This document shows positions 52,447 through 61,855 of a DNA stretch of 64,000 bases, piece after piece. This DNA comes from Boseongicola aestuarii (GTDB lineage: Bacteria; Pseudomonadota; Alphaproteobacteria; Rhodobacterales; Rhodobacteraceae). The notes beneath the pieces are model-generated. The model worked only from the letters and a program-made list of their open reading frames with translations, made no database searches and was not told the DNA's origin. The stretch lies in assembly GCF_900184815.1 (NCBI RefSeq), contig NZ_FXXQ01000001.1:1-64000 (forward strand). The letters are read 5' to 3'. The position numbers were made by a program, and so were the translations under genes. Position 1 is the first letter of the stretch; the number at the start of each line of letters is the position of its first letter.

Positions 52447-52953
52447 ATGGAAACGAATGTTTTGCCAAAAATGGATATGTCCGACAATCCGACGGGTTGT
52501 TGTCCCAAGTTCAACCCCGAAGGGTGGGACGGGCGTCATCTGCATTTTGAAGACAAGCCTTTTGTCCGCGCAACGACGCGCGCCGTCATGCATATTCCGA
52601 TCAACATGGGATCTGTCTTTACCCGCGTTCAGACGCATATCGAGGATGCCGCCGCCCAAGACCCCGAGGGCTATCTGGTTCTCAGTCGTGACCTTTCATC
52701 GAGCGAGGGCGAGCATCTCTTTGCTGTCACCGGACCTGTCCCCAATGAAGAGATGACGACAGTGAGCGGTGATTTCATAACACGCGTTTTCGAAGGGCCG
52801 TACCGCCATGCAAAGAACTGGGTGCATGACATGGAAACAGCAGCCACAGCCGACGGTCATAGAGCAAAACGTGTTTTCATGTTCTACACCACTTGTCCGA
52901 GATGCGCGCGTGCCTATGGCAAGAACTACGTCGTTGGAGTTGCCGAGATTTGA
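52447..52953 (+). CDS. uncharacterised cysteine-motif protein
   Basis: 168 residues, not confidently recognised. It has no signal peptide or membrane segment. Paired cysteines occur at both ends: GCCPKF (about 18-19) and TTCPRCARAYGKNYVVG (about 150-153), a CxxC that could bind metal. The middle (VMHIPINMGSVFTRVQ; FITRVFEGPYRHAKNWVHDM) resembles small ligand-binding folds such as GyrI/SRPBCC, but this is a guess. GAGGGAGG precedes the ATG. It starts a small rightward operon with the next gene, under an FNR-like box. Confidence 0.6.
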   Translation: METNVLPKMDMSDNPTGCCPKFNPEGWDGRHLHFEDKPFVRATTRAVMHIPINMGSVFTRVQTHIEDAAAQDPEGYLVLSRDLSSSEGEHLFAVTGPVPNEEMTTVSGDFITRVFEGPYRHAKNWVHDMETAATADGHRAKRVFMFYTTCPRCARAYGKNYVVGVAEI

Positions 52954-52986
52954 TCCCAGAACCAATGCAAAAACGGAGCAAAAAAG

Positions 52987-53352
52987 ATGGAAGACCCTGA
53001 ACTGGATATCCTGATCAACGAGCTTGAGTCCGAGAGGGACATCAGTATTGCCGAATATGACGGTATCGCACATGCTCTTGCCTATCTTTTGCCTGATGCC
53101 GTGCCGGATGAAGTCATGGCGCCATTGCATATCAGCACGACAGACGGTGCAATGCATGTCGCCGACGTCGCCTATCCGAACTGGACGGTCCATATTCATG
53201 GTCGCGCCAATGACAAAGACGGGCACTGGCGTTGCACGCTTCGGGAAAGTGATGTCCGCGACAGTGACAGGGTCATCGGGTCCGGGCGCTCGCCCAAGCT
53301 TTCCCAAGCCATACTGGCAGCTGTCATGCGACTTGCAAAAGCCATGAAGTGA
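52987..53352 (+). CDS. uncharacterised small acidic protein
   Basis: 121 residues, not recognised. Soluble; acidic helical start (EDPELDILINELESERD), then LPDAVPDEVMAPLHIS and a beta-rich section (NWTVHIHGRANDKDGHWRCTLRESDVRD), ending in a helix (LSQAILAAVMRLAKAM). It looks like an intact gene: GGAGCAAAAAAG precedes the ATG and it lies 34 bases after the previous stop. No function can be proposed beyond likely co-expression with its neighbour. Confidence 0.6.
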   Translation: MEDPELDILINELESERDISIAEYDGIAHALAYLLPDAVPDEVMAPLHISTTDGAMHVADVAYPNWTVHIHGRANDKDGHWRCTLRESDVRDSDRVIGSGRSPKLSQAILAAVMRLAKAMK

Positions 53353-53365
53353 GGTTCGCGCTGGC

Positions 53366-53379
53366 TTGATCTTCCTCAA
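53366..53379. promoter_or_regulatory. FNR/FixK-like box before BMP transporter operon
   Basis: TTGAT-CTTC-CTCAA, 9 of 10, centred 69 bp before the bmp start codon. Confidence 0.7.
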
Positions 53380-53441
53380 GTGCGCCTGCGCGGTCGTGTC
53401 TAAGCTGGTGCCGAGATGCGGTGCTGAGGAGGGCCCAAACC

Positions 53442-54470
53442 ATGAAAGCTATTAGATCAAACCGAGTGTTTTCGGCGATTGCCGTGGCGACCGCGCTGGT
53501 CGTCGGCGGTCCCGCTTTTGCCTTCACCGCGTGCCAGGTCACTGACACCGGAGGGATTGACGACAACAGTTTCAACCAGACCGCCTGGAAGGGTGTGCAG
53601 GACGCGATCGAGGATTTTGGCATAGAGGGTCGGTTTCTCGAGTCAACGGCTGAAACCGACTACGAGGCGAACATCAACTCGTTGATCGACGGTGCGTGCG
53701 ACATCATCGTGACGGTGGGTTTCCTGCTTGGCGATGCAACACGCGACGCGGCACTTGCCAATCCCGATCAGCCGTTCTCGATCGTGGACTTCGCCTATGA
53801 TCCCGAAATTCCCAACGTTCTCGGACAGGTCTATGCGACAGATCAGGCCGCTTTTCTGGCAGGTTATCTTGCAGCCGGGATGACCGAGACCAAAATTGTC
53901 GGCACGTTCGGCGGTATCAACATTCCTCCGGTGACGATTTTCATGGATGGGTTCGTGAAGGGCGTCGAACACTGGAATGCCGCGAAAGACGACGCTGTCG
54001 AGGTTCTTGGGTGGAACCTGGAGGATCGTGAGGGTCTTTTCACCAACAACTTCGACAATCTGGACGACGGCCGTGCGTTTGCACAGAACCTTTATGATGA
54101 GGGGGCTGACATCGTGCTTCCTGTGGCGGGACCTGTTGGTCTGGGTTCGGCAACGCTGGCCGATGAATTGGGTATCGATCAGTTGAAGATCATCGGGGTC
54201 GATGCTGATCTCTATTTCACCGATACCGAACGTCAGCACGTCTATCTGACCTCGATTACCAAGCGCATGGATGCCACGGTTCGTGCGGTGATCGAGGCAA
54301 CGATGAAAGGTGAATTTGAAGGTGGCCTTCTGGTCGGGACGCTGGAAAACGGTGGCGTTGGTCTTGCGCCATTTCATGACATGGACGGGTTGGTTCCGGA
54401 CGATTTGAAGGCCGAATTGGAGGCTCTGCGGGTCGGGATCATAGACGGCAGCATCTCGGTTTCGGACTAG
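53442..54470 (+). CDS. BMP-family substrate-binding protein (nucleoside ABC importer)
   Basis: 342 residues. Signal peptide to about residue 28 with GGPAFA as cut site; no lipobox. BMP/PnrA fold: TDTGGIDDNSFNQTAWKGV (about 32-50), CDIIVTVGFLLGDATRDAA, VYATDQAAFLAGYLAAGMTET, FGGINIPPVTIFMDGF and VDADLYF. BMP proteins bind purine nucleosides in several bacteria. GAGGAGGGCCC precedes ATG 53442. The three transporter genes follow directly. Confidence 0.92.
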   Translation: MKAIRSNRVFSAIAVATALVVGGPAFAFTACQVTDTGGIDDNSFNQTAWKGVQDAIEDFGIEGRFLESTAETDYEANINSLIDGACDIIVTVGFLLGDATRDAALANPDQPFSIVDFAYDPEIPNVLGQVYATDQAAFLAGYLAAGMTETKIVGTFGGINIPPVTIFMDGFVKGVEHWNAAKDDAVEVLGWNLEDREGLFTNNFDNLDDGRAFAQNLYDEGADIVLPVAGPVGLGSATLADELGIDQLKIIGVDADLYFTDTERQHVYLTSITKRMDATVRAVIEATMKGEFEGGLLVGTLENGGVGLAPFHDMDGLVPDDLKAELEALRVGIIDGSISVSD

Positions 54471-54480
54471 GTTCGGTACG

Positions 54481-55992
54481 ATGCAAGTCGAGCTGAAAGG
54501 CATCACCAAAAGGTTCGGCTCCGTTGTTGCGAACAATGGGGTCGACCTGACGATCAGACCCGGTGAAGTGCTGGGGCTTCTGGGTGAGAATGGTGCCGGG
54601 AAGTCTACTCTGATGAATGTGCTTTGCGGGCTTTACAGTCCGACGGAAGGCGAGATCATCATCAACGGCACCCCGGTTCGGTTCGAGGGTCCGGGCGATG
54701 CGATCCGCGCGGGAATTGGCATGGTGCATCAGCACTTCATGTTGATCCCGGTTTTCAGCGTGGCCGAGAATGTCGTTCTCGGGATTGAGCCAGTCGGGCG
54801 CTTCGATCATCTCGATCTTGAGACCGCTCGAACGCAGGTACGGCGACTGAGCGAGGAATATGGCCTTTCGGTGGATCCCGACGCCATTGTCGAAACTTTG
54901 CCGGTTGGTGTGCAGCAGCGTGTCGAGATCATCAAAGTGCTGTTTCGTGAAGCGGATGTGTTGATCCTTGATGAACCGACGGCCGTCTTGACGCCACAAG
55001 AGGTCGACGAGTTTTTTCAGATTGTCCGGTCGCTTTGCGATACCGGTAAGGCGATTGTGTTCATAACGCACAAGCTGAATGAGATCCTTGAGATTTCGGA
55101 CCGCATCAGTGTCATTCGGCGCGGCGAAATCGTTGGTAGCGGGGATCCAAAGCAACTGACCCGCCCGGATTTGGCTGAGATGATGGTCGGGCATCCTGTG
55201 GATTTCAATGTCGAACGTGCCCCGTTTGATCCAGGAGAGGTTATTCTGAATGTTTCCGATCTGACGGTCTTGCATGACGACGGTGCAATTGCGGTGAACC
55301 GTCTTTCTCTTCAGGTCAGAAGCGGCGAGGTCGTCGGGATCGCGGGCGTGCAGGGCAACGGTCAGTCGGCCCTGATCGAAGCTCTTGCCGGATTACGTAT
55401 GCCTGCGGGCGGGATAGTACTTTTTGATGGCACGGATATCACCGCAGCTTCCCCGCGCGCGCGGCACCGGATGGGGATTGCTCATATCCCCGAGGACCGG
55501 CAAGCTGCCGGGCTGATCGGCAGTTTCACCGTTGCCGAGAATATGGTGCTGGATACCTATTACGATGCGCGGTTTTCACGAGGCGGCAGCATTGACTGGG
55601 CACGTGTGAATGCGGTGGCTGAATCGGCGGCAAGGGACTACGACGTGCGCACGCCTTCGATCCACAGCGACGCGGCGCATCTTTCAGGTGGCAATCAACA
55701 AAAGCTCATCGTGGCGCGCGAGTTGTCTCGCGACACGCGGCTCTTGATTGCCGGACAGCCGACGCGTGGTCTGGATGTGGGGTCAATCGCTTACATTCAT
55801 GCGCGTCTGATGGCGGCGCGTGACGAGGGGGACGGGATATTGATCGTCTCGTCCGAGTTGGATGAAATCCTGTCGGTGTCGGACCGCATTCTTGTGATGT
55901 TCAAAGGTCGGATCGTTGCGGAATACGAGCCGGGCAAGACGCCTGTCGACAAGGGTACGATAGGTCTTGCAATGGCCGGGGCTGCGACATGA
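54481..55992 (+). CDS. nucleoside ABC transporter ATPase, duplicated NBD (YufO type)
   Basis: 503 residues with two ATPase domains in the sugar/nucleoside importer style. First: LLGENGAGKSTLMNVL (Walker A, about 35), VGVQQRVEIIKVLFREADVLILDEPTAV. Second: GVQGNGQSALIEALAGL (about 297) and HLSGGNQQKLIVARELSRDTRLLIAGQPTRGLDVG. The second Walker A lacks the usual lysine (GNGQSA), as is common in these proteins. Starts 10 bases after bmp; stop overlaps the permease by ATGA. Confidence 0.93.
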   Translation: MQVELKGITKRFGSVVANNGVDLTIRPGEVLGLLGENGAGKSTLMNVLCGLYSPTEGEIIINGTPVRFEGPGDAIRAGIGMVHQHFMLIPVFSVAENVVLGIEPVGRFDHLDLETARTQVRRLSEEYGLSVDPDAIVETLPVGVQQRVEIIKVLFREADVLILDEPTAVLTPQEVDEFFQIVRSLCDTGKAIVFITHKLNEILEISDRISVIRRGEIVGSGDPKQLTRPDLAEMMVGHPVDFNVERAPFDPGEVILNVSDLTVLHDDGAIAVNRLSLQVRSGEVVGIAGVQGNGQSALIEALAGLRMPAGGIVLFDGTDITAASPRARHRMGIAHIPEDRQAAGLIGSFTVAENMVLDTYYDARFSRGGSIDWARVNAVAESAARDYDVRTPSIHSDAAHLSGGNQQKLIVARELSRDTRLLIAGQPTRGLDVGSIAYIHARLMAARDEGDGILIVSSELDEILSVSDRILVMFKGRIVAEYEPGKTPVDKGTIGLAMAGAAT

Positions 55993-57113
55993 GTACGGTC
56001 ATGGAAAAGGCTGTGAGCGGCAGAGTGATAGGGCGCACGCAGTTCGAGGATCTGGTGCTTGTCCCGCTGTACGCGTTTGTGGCGGCGTTGGTGCTTGGTG
56101 CTGTGGTGATGTTTGCGACGGGCGTCGATCTTGCGACGATTGGTCAGTCATTTGTCGCGTTGGTTCGAGGGTCGGTCGGGTCCCTCAATGCAGTGTCCGA
56201 GACGTTGACGGCCGCGGCACCACTGGTCTTGGCCGGCCTGGGCCTTGCGCTTGGGTTTCGCGCCGGGTTGTTCAATATCGGGGCGGAGGGACAGGTGATC
56301 ATGGGCGGTCTTGCGGCGGTGGTCGCTGGTGTGGCTCTTGGTGGGATGCCTGCCATCGTCGCGCTGCCGCTGTCGATCCTTGCGGGTGCGCTGGCGGGTG
56401 CGCTTTATGCTGGAATTGCAGGTTGGTTGCGGGCCGCGACCGGTGCGCACGAGGTCATTTCGACGATCATGCTCAACCTGATTTCTTATCGCCTGTTGGA
56501 TTACTTGTTGCGCACGCCCTTGATCCAGAAGGAAGGGCGGGACGATCCGATATCGAAGTCAATCCCGGAAGTAGCCGAATTGCCGCGCCTTTTGACGTTC
56601 ATTGACGTGAATCTCCGCGTTCATGCGGGCATTTTCCTGATGCTCGCGATGGTTGCAGTTGCCTATTGGTTGCTGTTTCGCAGCAAGTTGGGATTCGAGT
56701 TTCGGGCCAGTGGCGAGAACGCAATTGCTGCACGTTTTGCCGGAATCAACGCTGGAATGACGATTGTTCTGGCGATGTGTGTGGCAGGGGCGCTTGCGGG
56801 ACTTGCGGGGGCAAATCAGGTGCTAGGTGTGCTTGATAGGGCGACGCCGGGATTTTCGGCCGGGATCGGGTTTGATGCGATTGCCGTCGCGCTTTTGGGT
56901 CGGTCGCACCCGGTTGGTGTGTTGTTTGCTGGTCTCTTGTTCGGGGCATTGGAGGCCGGTGGTCGGCAGATGCAAGTGGATGCGGGTGTGAGCATTGACC
57001 TTATCGGGATCATTCAGGCGCTCATTATCGTGTTCATTGCGGCGCCACTTTTGGTACGCGCACTTTTCCCTTGGGGATTTCGGCGTGGTCCTTCGAAAAA
57101 GGAGGGGTCATGA
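55989..57113 (+). CDS. nucleoside ABC transporter permease (YufP type)
   Basis: 374 residues, about 10 helices of the BPD_transp_2 family. Motifs: FRAGLFNIGAEGQVIMGGLAAV (about 95-116), the GAHEVISTIMLNLISYRLLDY loop (about 155-175) and the [34 protein letters not shown] region (about 275-310). ATGA overlap with the ATPase and with the second permease. Confidence 0.93.
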   Translation: MSTVMEKAVSGRVIGRTQFEDLVLVPLYAFVAALVLGAVVMFATGVDLATIGQSFVALVRGSVGSLNAVSETLTAAAPLVLAGLGLALGFRAGLFNIGAEGQVIMGGLAAVVAGVALGGMPAIVALPLSILAGALAGALYAGIAGWLRAATGAHEVISTIMLNLISYRLLDYLLRTPLIQKEGRDDPISKSIPEVAELPRLLTFIDVNLRVHAGIFLMLAMVAVAYWLLFRSKLGFEFRASGENAIAARFAGINAGMTIVLAMCVAGALAGLAGANQVLGVLDRATPGFSAGIGFDAIAVALLGRSHPVGVLFAGLLFGALEAGGRQMQVDAGVSIDLIGIIQALIIVFIAAPLLVRALFPWGFRRGPSKKEGS

Positions 57114-58351
57114 GCGTACTTCTAGATAAGGCGCGACAGCGACAAACGCGCATCACGGGCGCCGTCCTGATCGCTTTGGGCGTTTTGATCGCGGTGTTTT
57201 TCGCGCCCGATGCTGCCGGGTCTGCGACCTTTCGTTTGTCACGTCCGAACGATGTCTGGCCGGTGCCCAATCTTGTCGTGCCGGGAGGTGCGTTCATTTA
57301 TGTGGTGTCGGCGTTGCTGGTGTTCCTTGGCGCGCGGCAGTTCGCGCGAGGTGCGGCGCGGTGGAGTTCCTTGTCGCTTGGGGTCGGTTTGGCCATCGCC
57401 GTGGCGGCGTTTTTGGTCTGGGCGACGGTTGGGAAATCGTTTTCGCTGTCCGGGATGCTTCAGGCGAGCCTTGTGCGCGCCGTGCCAATCGCGCTTGGCG
57501 GGTTGGCGGGCGTGTTGTCGGAGCGTGTCGCGGTCGTGAACATCGGCATCGAAGGGATGCTTTTGGCGGGCGCGTTTACCGGCGCGTTGGTTGGTTCTCT
57601 GGCTGGGGGGGTGGCGGGTTTGTTGGCGGCCGTTGCTGTGGGTGGTGTTTTTGGGTTTGTGCTGGCTGCTTTGGTCGTGACGTATCGGATGGACCAGATT
57701 ATCGCGGGCGTGTTCATCAATCTCTTTGTGCTTGGATTGACGAGTTACATCTCAAGCCAAGTCTTTCAGGAGTATCGGGCGCTCAACAATGCGCCGGTAT
57801 TCCGGGCAATTGAAATTCCGTTTCTGAGCGATATTCCAGTGATCGGGCCGGTATTTTTCAATCAAAACCTTTTCGTGTACGGCGCGTTCATTCTGGCCGG
57901 ACTTGCGACGTACTACCTGTTTCACACGCGTCTTGGGCTGAGAGCGCGCGCCGTCGGGGAGCATCCCCGCGCGGCGGACACGTTGGGCATCAATGTATAT
58001 CGAACGCGGTTCGTCAATGTGACCGTGGCGGGCATGGTTGCGGGGTTTGGGGGCGCCTGGTTCACGCTTGGCTCGGTGGGGCGGTTTGATGAGGGCATGA
58101 CGGGTGGACGCGGTTTTATCGGGCTGGCTGCAATGATATTCGGGCGTTGGCATCCGGTGGGCGCGCTTCTGGCGGCTTTGGTCTTTGGATTTGCAGACTC
58201 GCTTCAGCAGAAACTGGCTTTGTTGCGCACGCCAATACCTTCCGAGTTCTTGGCGATGGCACCCTATATTGCAACGATCATAGTTGTGGCAGGGGTTGTG
58301 GGAAGGGCACGCGCCCCGGCAGCGGATGGCAAGCCTTACGTCAAAGAGTAG
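57110..58351 (+). CDS. nucleoside ABC transporter permease (YufQ type)
   Basis: About 413 residues, longer than its partner by an N-terminal two-helix section. Motifs: ERVAVVNIGIEGMLLAGAFTGAL, TYRMDQIIAGVFINLFVLGLTSYI and TGGRGFIGLAAMIFGRWHPVGALLAALVFGFADSLQQ. ATG 57110 overlaps the previous stop (ATGA), with AAGGAGGGGTC before it. Last gene of the operon, convergent with ppsA 22 bases later. Confidence 0.93.
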   Translation: MSVLLDKARQRQTRITGAVLIALGVLIAVFFAPDAAGSATFRLSRPNDVWPVPNLVVPGGAFIYVVSALLVFLGARQFARGAARWSSLSLGVGLAIAVAAFLVWATVGKSFSLSGMLQASLVRAVPIALGGLAGVLSERVAVVNIGIEGMLLAGAFTGALVGSLAGGVAGLLAAVAVGGVFGFVLAALVVTYRMDQIIAGVFINLFVLGLTSYISSQVFQEYRALNNAPVFRAIEIPFLSDIPVIGPVFFNQNLFVYGAFILAGLATYYLFHTRLGLRARAVGEHPRAADTLGINVYRTRFVNVTVAGMVAGFGGAWFTLGSVGRFDEGMTGGRGFIGLAAMIFGRWHPVGALLAALVFGFADSLQQKLALLRTPIPSEFLAMAPYIATIIVVAGVVGRARAPAADGKPYVKE

Positions 58352-58373
58352 GGCTTGCGGTATCGCGAGGTGT

Positions 58374-60752
58374 CTAGTCGGATTCGGCTGTTTCCACGTT
58401 TCTGAGGACCTGAACAAAACTATCGGGCGTAACCGAAATCGAGTCTATCCCGTACTCCACCAGATACTTGGCGTATGCCGGATCATTGCTGGGGGCCTGC
58501 CCGCAGAAGCCAACCTTCGAGCCAGCTTTGTGCGCTTCTCGGATGACGGTTTCGATCATCCACAGGACGGCTGGATCGTCTTCGCGAAACAGCGGCGCGA
58601 GCTCGTCTGAATCGCGGTCAATCCCGAGCGTGAGCTGTGTCAGATCGTTTGAGCCTATTGAAAAGCCATCGAAGCGTTCAGCGAATTCCGCAGCCCGTAT
58701 GACGTTGGCGGGTATTTCGCACATGACATAGACTTCCAACCCGTCTTGCCCGCGTTTCAACCCGTGTTCGGCCATGACCGCGAGGACCTTGTCGGCTTCC
58801 TCCGGGGTGCGGCAGAAGGGGATCATCATGACGACGTTGTCAAAGCCCATTTGGTTGCGCAGCCGGGCAATTGCCTGACACTCGAGCGCGAAACCGTCTC
58901 GGTAGTTGTCGGAGTAATACCGGGACGCGCCGCGAAAGCCGAGCATCGGGTTTTCTTCTTTGGGTTCGAAGTCCCGACCGCCAAGAAGGTCGGCGTATTC
59001 GTTGGTTTTGAAGTCGCTCATCCGCACGATCACGGGCTTTGGATAGCAGAAGGCGGCGATCCGAGAGAGGCCGCGCGAGAGCTTGTCGACGAAATACTCG
59101 GGCTTGCTGTCGTAGCCCGCCGTCAACTTTTCGATTTCTTCGCGCGCGGCAGGGTCGGTAACGCGATCAAGGTGGGCAAGGGCCATCGGATGCACACGGA
59201 CTGCGCCATTCACGACGAATTCCATACGTGCAAGGCCGACACCTTCGACGGGTAAGCGCCACCAACGCAAGGCAGCGCTTGGGTTGGCAAGGTTAAGCAT
59301 GACTTTTGTGCGTGTGTCGGGAAGTTTTTCCAAAGCCTCTTCGGTAACCTTTATCTCGGACAAGCCTTCGGTCACAACGCCTTCTTCGCCACCCGCACAG
59401 GAGACAGTCACATCCTGTTCATCGTGCAGAATATGCGTGGCGTTTCCACAGCCGACAATGGCGGGCAGGCCAAGTTCACGGCTGACGATGGCGGCGTGTG
59501 ATGTGCGCCCGCCGTGGTCCGTTACGATGGCGGCGGCGCGTTTCATGATCGGAACCCAATCTGGGTCGGTGGTTCCGGTGACAAGGACCGAGCCGTCGAC
59601 AAAGCGGTCGATGTCTCCGGCACTTTCGATGATGGAGACACGGCCCGCCACGGCTGCACTGCCGACGCTGAGGCCGGTGAGCAGTTCACGGCCGGGGTTT
59701 TCGACGGCATAGCTTTTCAGCGTTCCCATATCGAGGCGGGATTGCACCGTTTCGGGACGCGCCTGCACGATATAGAGTGTGCCGGTCACGCCATCGCGCG
59801 CCCACTCCATGTCCATTGGCTGGCCGTAGTGGTCTTCGATGATCGCGGCTTGGCGCGCAAGTGACAGGATCTCGCCGTCGTTCAGCACGAACTGCTTACG
59901 CTCTGCTTTCGACGTGGGAACGTTGCGGGGTGTTCCGTCGCGGCCATGGATCATCTTGATCTCTTTGGCTCCGAGACGCTTCTCGAGGATTGGTGTGAGT
60001 TTGGGGTTCTTTAGAAACGGTTTGAAAACCTGATACTCGTCAGGGTCAACGGCGCCCTGAACCACGTTTTCGCCCAACCCCCAGGCGGCATTGATCAGCA
60101 CGGCATCGGGAAAACCGGATTCCGTGTCGATTGAAAACATCACACCAGAGCCACCAGTGTCGGCGCGGACCATTCGCTGAACGCCCACAGACAGCGCAAC
60201 CTGATCGTGCGCAAAACCCTGTATTGTGCGGTATGAAATCGCGCGGTCGGTGTAGAGCGAGGCATAGCAACGCTTGCACGCATCAAGAAGTGCTGCCTCG
60301 CCGATGACGTTGAGAAATGTCTCTTGTTGACCGGCGAAGCTTGCATCGGGGAGGTCTTCGGCGGTCGCGCTGGAGCGGACGGCGACGGGGACATTCTTTT
60401 CGCCTGTCGTATCTCCCAAAGCGCGGTATTCGGACAGGATGGCGTCCGCAGTGTCCTTTGGCCAGTCGCCGCCGAGGATGAGGTCGCGGACACGCTCGCC
60501 AGCGCTATTCAGGGTGATCTTGCCTGTCGCAAGTGCGTCGAGATGCTTGGCCATCTCAGCGTTCAGATTATTGTGGGTGAGATAGGCGCGAAATGCGTCT
60601 GCTGTTGTCGCAAAACCTGCCGGGACAAGGATGCCTTTTGGTGCAAGGGTGCTGATCATTTCGCCCAATGAGGCGTTTTTGCCGCCGACCGTACCGACGT
60701 CTCCTCGTTTTACTTCCGCGAAATTGATCACAAGTTTGCGCGTCTCGGCCAT
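58374..60752 (-). CDS. ppsA: phosphoenolpyruvate synthase
   Basis: 792 residues. N-terminal ATP-binding domain (about 15-345; KNASLGEMIS, VAVRSSATAEDLPDASFAGQQETFLNV), phospho-histidine in DHGGRTSHAAIVSRELGLPAIVG (about 420) and PEP-binding TIM barrel ending VGFCGQAPSNDPAYAKYLVEYGIDSISVTPDS. It converts pyruvate and ATP to PEP, AMP and phosphate, feeding gluconeogenesis. Divergent from the gerW-like gene; the 173-base gap holds two FNR-like boxes. This fits PEP recycling under low oxygen, and a link with the acs/E1/E2 operon is an inference. Confidence 0.95.
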   Translation of the reverse strand: MAETRKLVINFAEVKRGDVGTVGGKNASLGEMISTLAPKGILVPAGFATTADAFRAYLTHNNLNAEMAKHLDALATGKITLNSAGERVRDLILGGDWPKDTADAILSEYRALGDTTGEKNVPVAVRSSATAEDLPDASFAGQQETFLNVIGEAALLDACKRCYASLYTDRAISYRTIQGFAHDQVALSVGVQRMVRADTGGSGVMFSIDTESGFPDAVLINAAWGLGENVVQGAVDPDEYQVFKPFLKNPKLTPILEKRLGAKEIKMIHGRDGTPRNVPTSKAERKQFVLNDGEILSLARQAAIIEDHYGQPMDMEWARDGVTGTLYIVQARPETVQSRLDMGTLKSYAVENPGRELLTGLSVGSAAVAGRVSIIESAGDIDRFVDGSVLVTGTTDPDWVPIMKRAAAIVTDHGGRTSHAAIVSRELGLPAIVGCGNATHILHDEQDVTVSCAGGEEGVVTEGLSEIKVTEEALEKLPDTRTKVMLNLANPSAALRWWRLPVEGVGLARMEFVVNGAVRVHPMALAHLDRVTDPAAREEIEKLTAGYDSKPEYFVDKLSRGLSRIAAFCYPKPVIVRMSDFKTNEYADLLGGRDFEPKEENPMLGFRGASRYYSDNYRDGFALECQAIARLRNQMGFDNVVMMIPFCRTPEEADKVLAVMAEHGLKRGQDGLEVYVMCEIPANVIRAAEFAERFDGFSIGSNDLTQLTLGIDRDSDELAPLFREDDPAVLWMIETVIREAHKAGSKVGFCGQAPSNDPAYAKYLVEYGIDSISVTPDSFVQVLRNVETAESD

Positions 60753-60808
60753 GTTGTATCCCTTTGTCTGTCTTCAACGCGACTTTGGCGCGGTGTTCGA
60801 TCTGGCGA

Positions 60809-60822
60809 TTGACAAAGATCAT
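60809..60822. promoter_or_regulatory. FNR/FixK-like box, ppsA side
   Basis: TTGAC-AAAG-ATCAT, 8 of 10, centred 63 bp before the ppsA start codon on the minus strand. Confidence 0.6.
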
Positions 60823-60844
60823 TTGGAACCGCGCCGACGGAGGA

Positions 60845-60858
60845 TTGAGCAATATCAA
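60845..60858. promoter_or_regulatory. FNR/FixK-like box, gerW side
   Basis: TTGAG-CAAT-ATCAA, 9 of 10, centred 74 bp before the rightward gene start at 60926. With the box at 60809 it gives each divergent promoter its own site. Confidence 0.7.
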
Positions 60859-60925
60859 CCGGAGGTGTGCAGAGCTCTGTGATGGTCTCTGCATTAGAGT
60901 TCTGGATTACCGAAAGGAATTTGAA

Positions 60926-61285
60926 ATGGAGAAGGTAGAGAGCCTACTGAAAGGGACTGTCGAGGAGCTGGATCGGCTTTTGAATGCGAAAAACGTACTT
61001 GGCGATCCGATTGAGAAAGGATCCGCGACGGTCATTCCGATTGTCAGTTATGGCTTCGGTTTTGGAGCTGGCGGAGGCGGAGATGCAAAGTCGGGCGAAG
61101 GTGCAGGCACGGGAGCCGGCGGGGGTATCAAACCGCTCGGGGCAATTATCATTGACGATGAAGGCGCTCGGGTGGAATCGATCCAAGGCGCGATGACGAC
61201 TTTTGCGGAGGTGTTTGGCAACACGGTCGGCAAGGCCATCGAAGCTTCGGCCGGTCGAAAACCAAAGACCGTCGATAAAAGCTAG
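60926..61285 (+). CDS. GerW/YtfJ-family protein
   Basis: 119 residues. The family core is MEKVESLLKGTVEELDRLLNAKNVLGDPIEKGSATVIPIVSYGFGFGAGGG followed by a glycine-rich loop and a conserved beta segment PLGAIIIDDEGARVESIQ. In sporulating bacteria this family is called GerW/YtfJ; here the host is a non-sporulating alphaproteobacterium, so the role is unknown. AAAGGA precedes ATG 60926. The following DUF2953 gene starts 9 bases after its stop; this pairing (YtfJ with DUF2953/YtfI) also occurs in Bacillus. Confidence 0.8.
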   Translation: MEKVESLLKGTVEELDRLLNAKNVLGDPIEKGSATVIPIVSYGFGFGAGGGGDAKSGEGAGTGAGGGIKPLGAIIIDDEGARVESIQGAMTTFAEVFGNTVGKAIEASAGRKPKTVDKS

Positions 61286-61294
61286 GGGCGCGTT

Positions 61295-61855
61295 GTGAGC
61301 CTTGCGGTGGCAATCGTGGTTTTGGTGCTGTGCATCTTACTGAGTGTGCTGGTGCTTTTTGCTGCGATGCCGCTGCGACTTGAGCTTGAGGTCCACAAGA
61401 GCGAGGCTTGGTGCTTTCGTGCTGGCGTGCGCCCCTTTGGACGATATGGGCCACGCATTCCCTTGTCGGGTCGTAAGCCGAAGCCGGACCGTCCCGAAGA
61501 AAAGCCACTTGATGCCCGGCCCAAACCCAAGAAGCGCAAGCTTCGGACCAAGGGGCTGGCGAGCGCCGTGATCCGGCTGATCGGCGACATTCTTCAGAGG
61601 ATATGTATCGATACGGCGAGGCTTCAGATGCGGTTTGGTCTGGGGGATCCTGCTGAAACGGGCCAGGTCTTCGGATATCTGTCACCATTGATCTACGGAA
61701 CCGCGCCGGGTCAGGCGATCTGTTTGGAGGTCGAGCCGGTATTCGATCGGGCCGTGTTGCAGGGGGAGGCGGAATTGGATTTGTCCGTTGTTCCCGCAAC
61801 TCTGCTGGGACCTCTGTTTCGATTTGCATGGTCGGCTTTTGGGCCAGTCAGATGA
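61295..61855 (+). CDS. DUF2953 membrane-anchored protein
   Basis: 186 residues with one N-terminal membrane helix (about 3-25), then a basic proline/lysine-rich stretch (about 58-85) and a soluble C-terminus containing RLQMRFGLGDPAETGQVFGYLSPLIYG, typical of DUF2953. GTG 61295 is the probable start. Function unknown; the pairing with the GerW/YtfJ-like gene suggests a joint role at the membrane. Confidence 0.75.
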   Translation: MSLAVAIVVLVLCILLSVLVLFAAMPLRLELEVHKSEAWCFRAGVRPFGRYGPRIPLSGRKPKPDRPEEKPLDARPKPKKRKLRTKGLASAVIRLIGDILQRICIDTARLQMRFGLGDPAETGQVFGYLSPLIYGTAPGQAICLEVEPVFDRAVLQGEAELDLSVVPATLLGPLFRFAWSAFGPVR

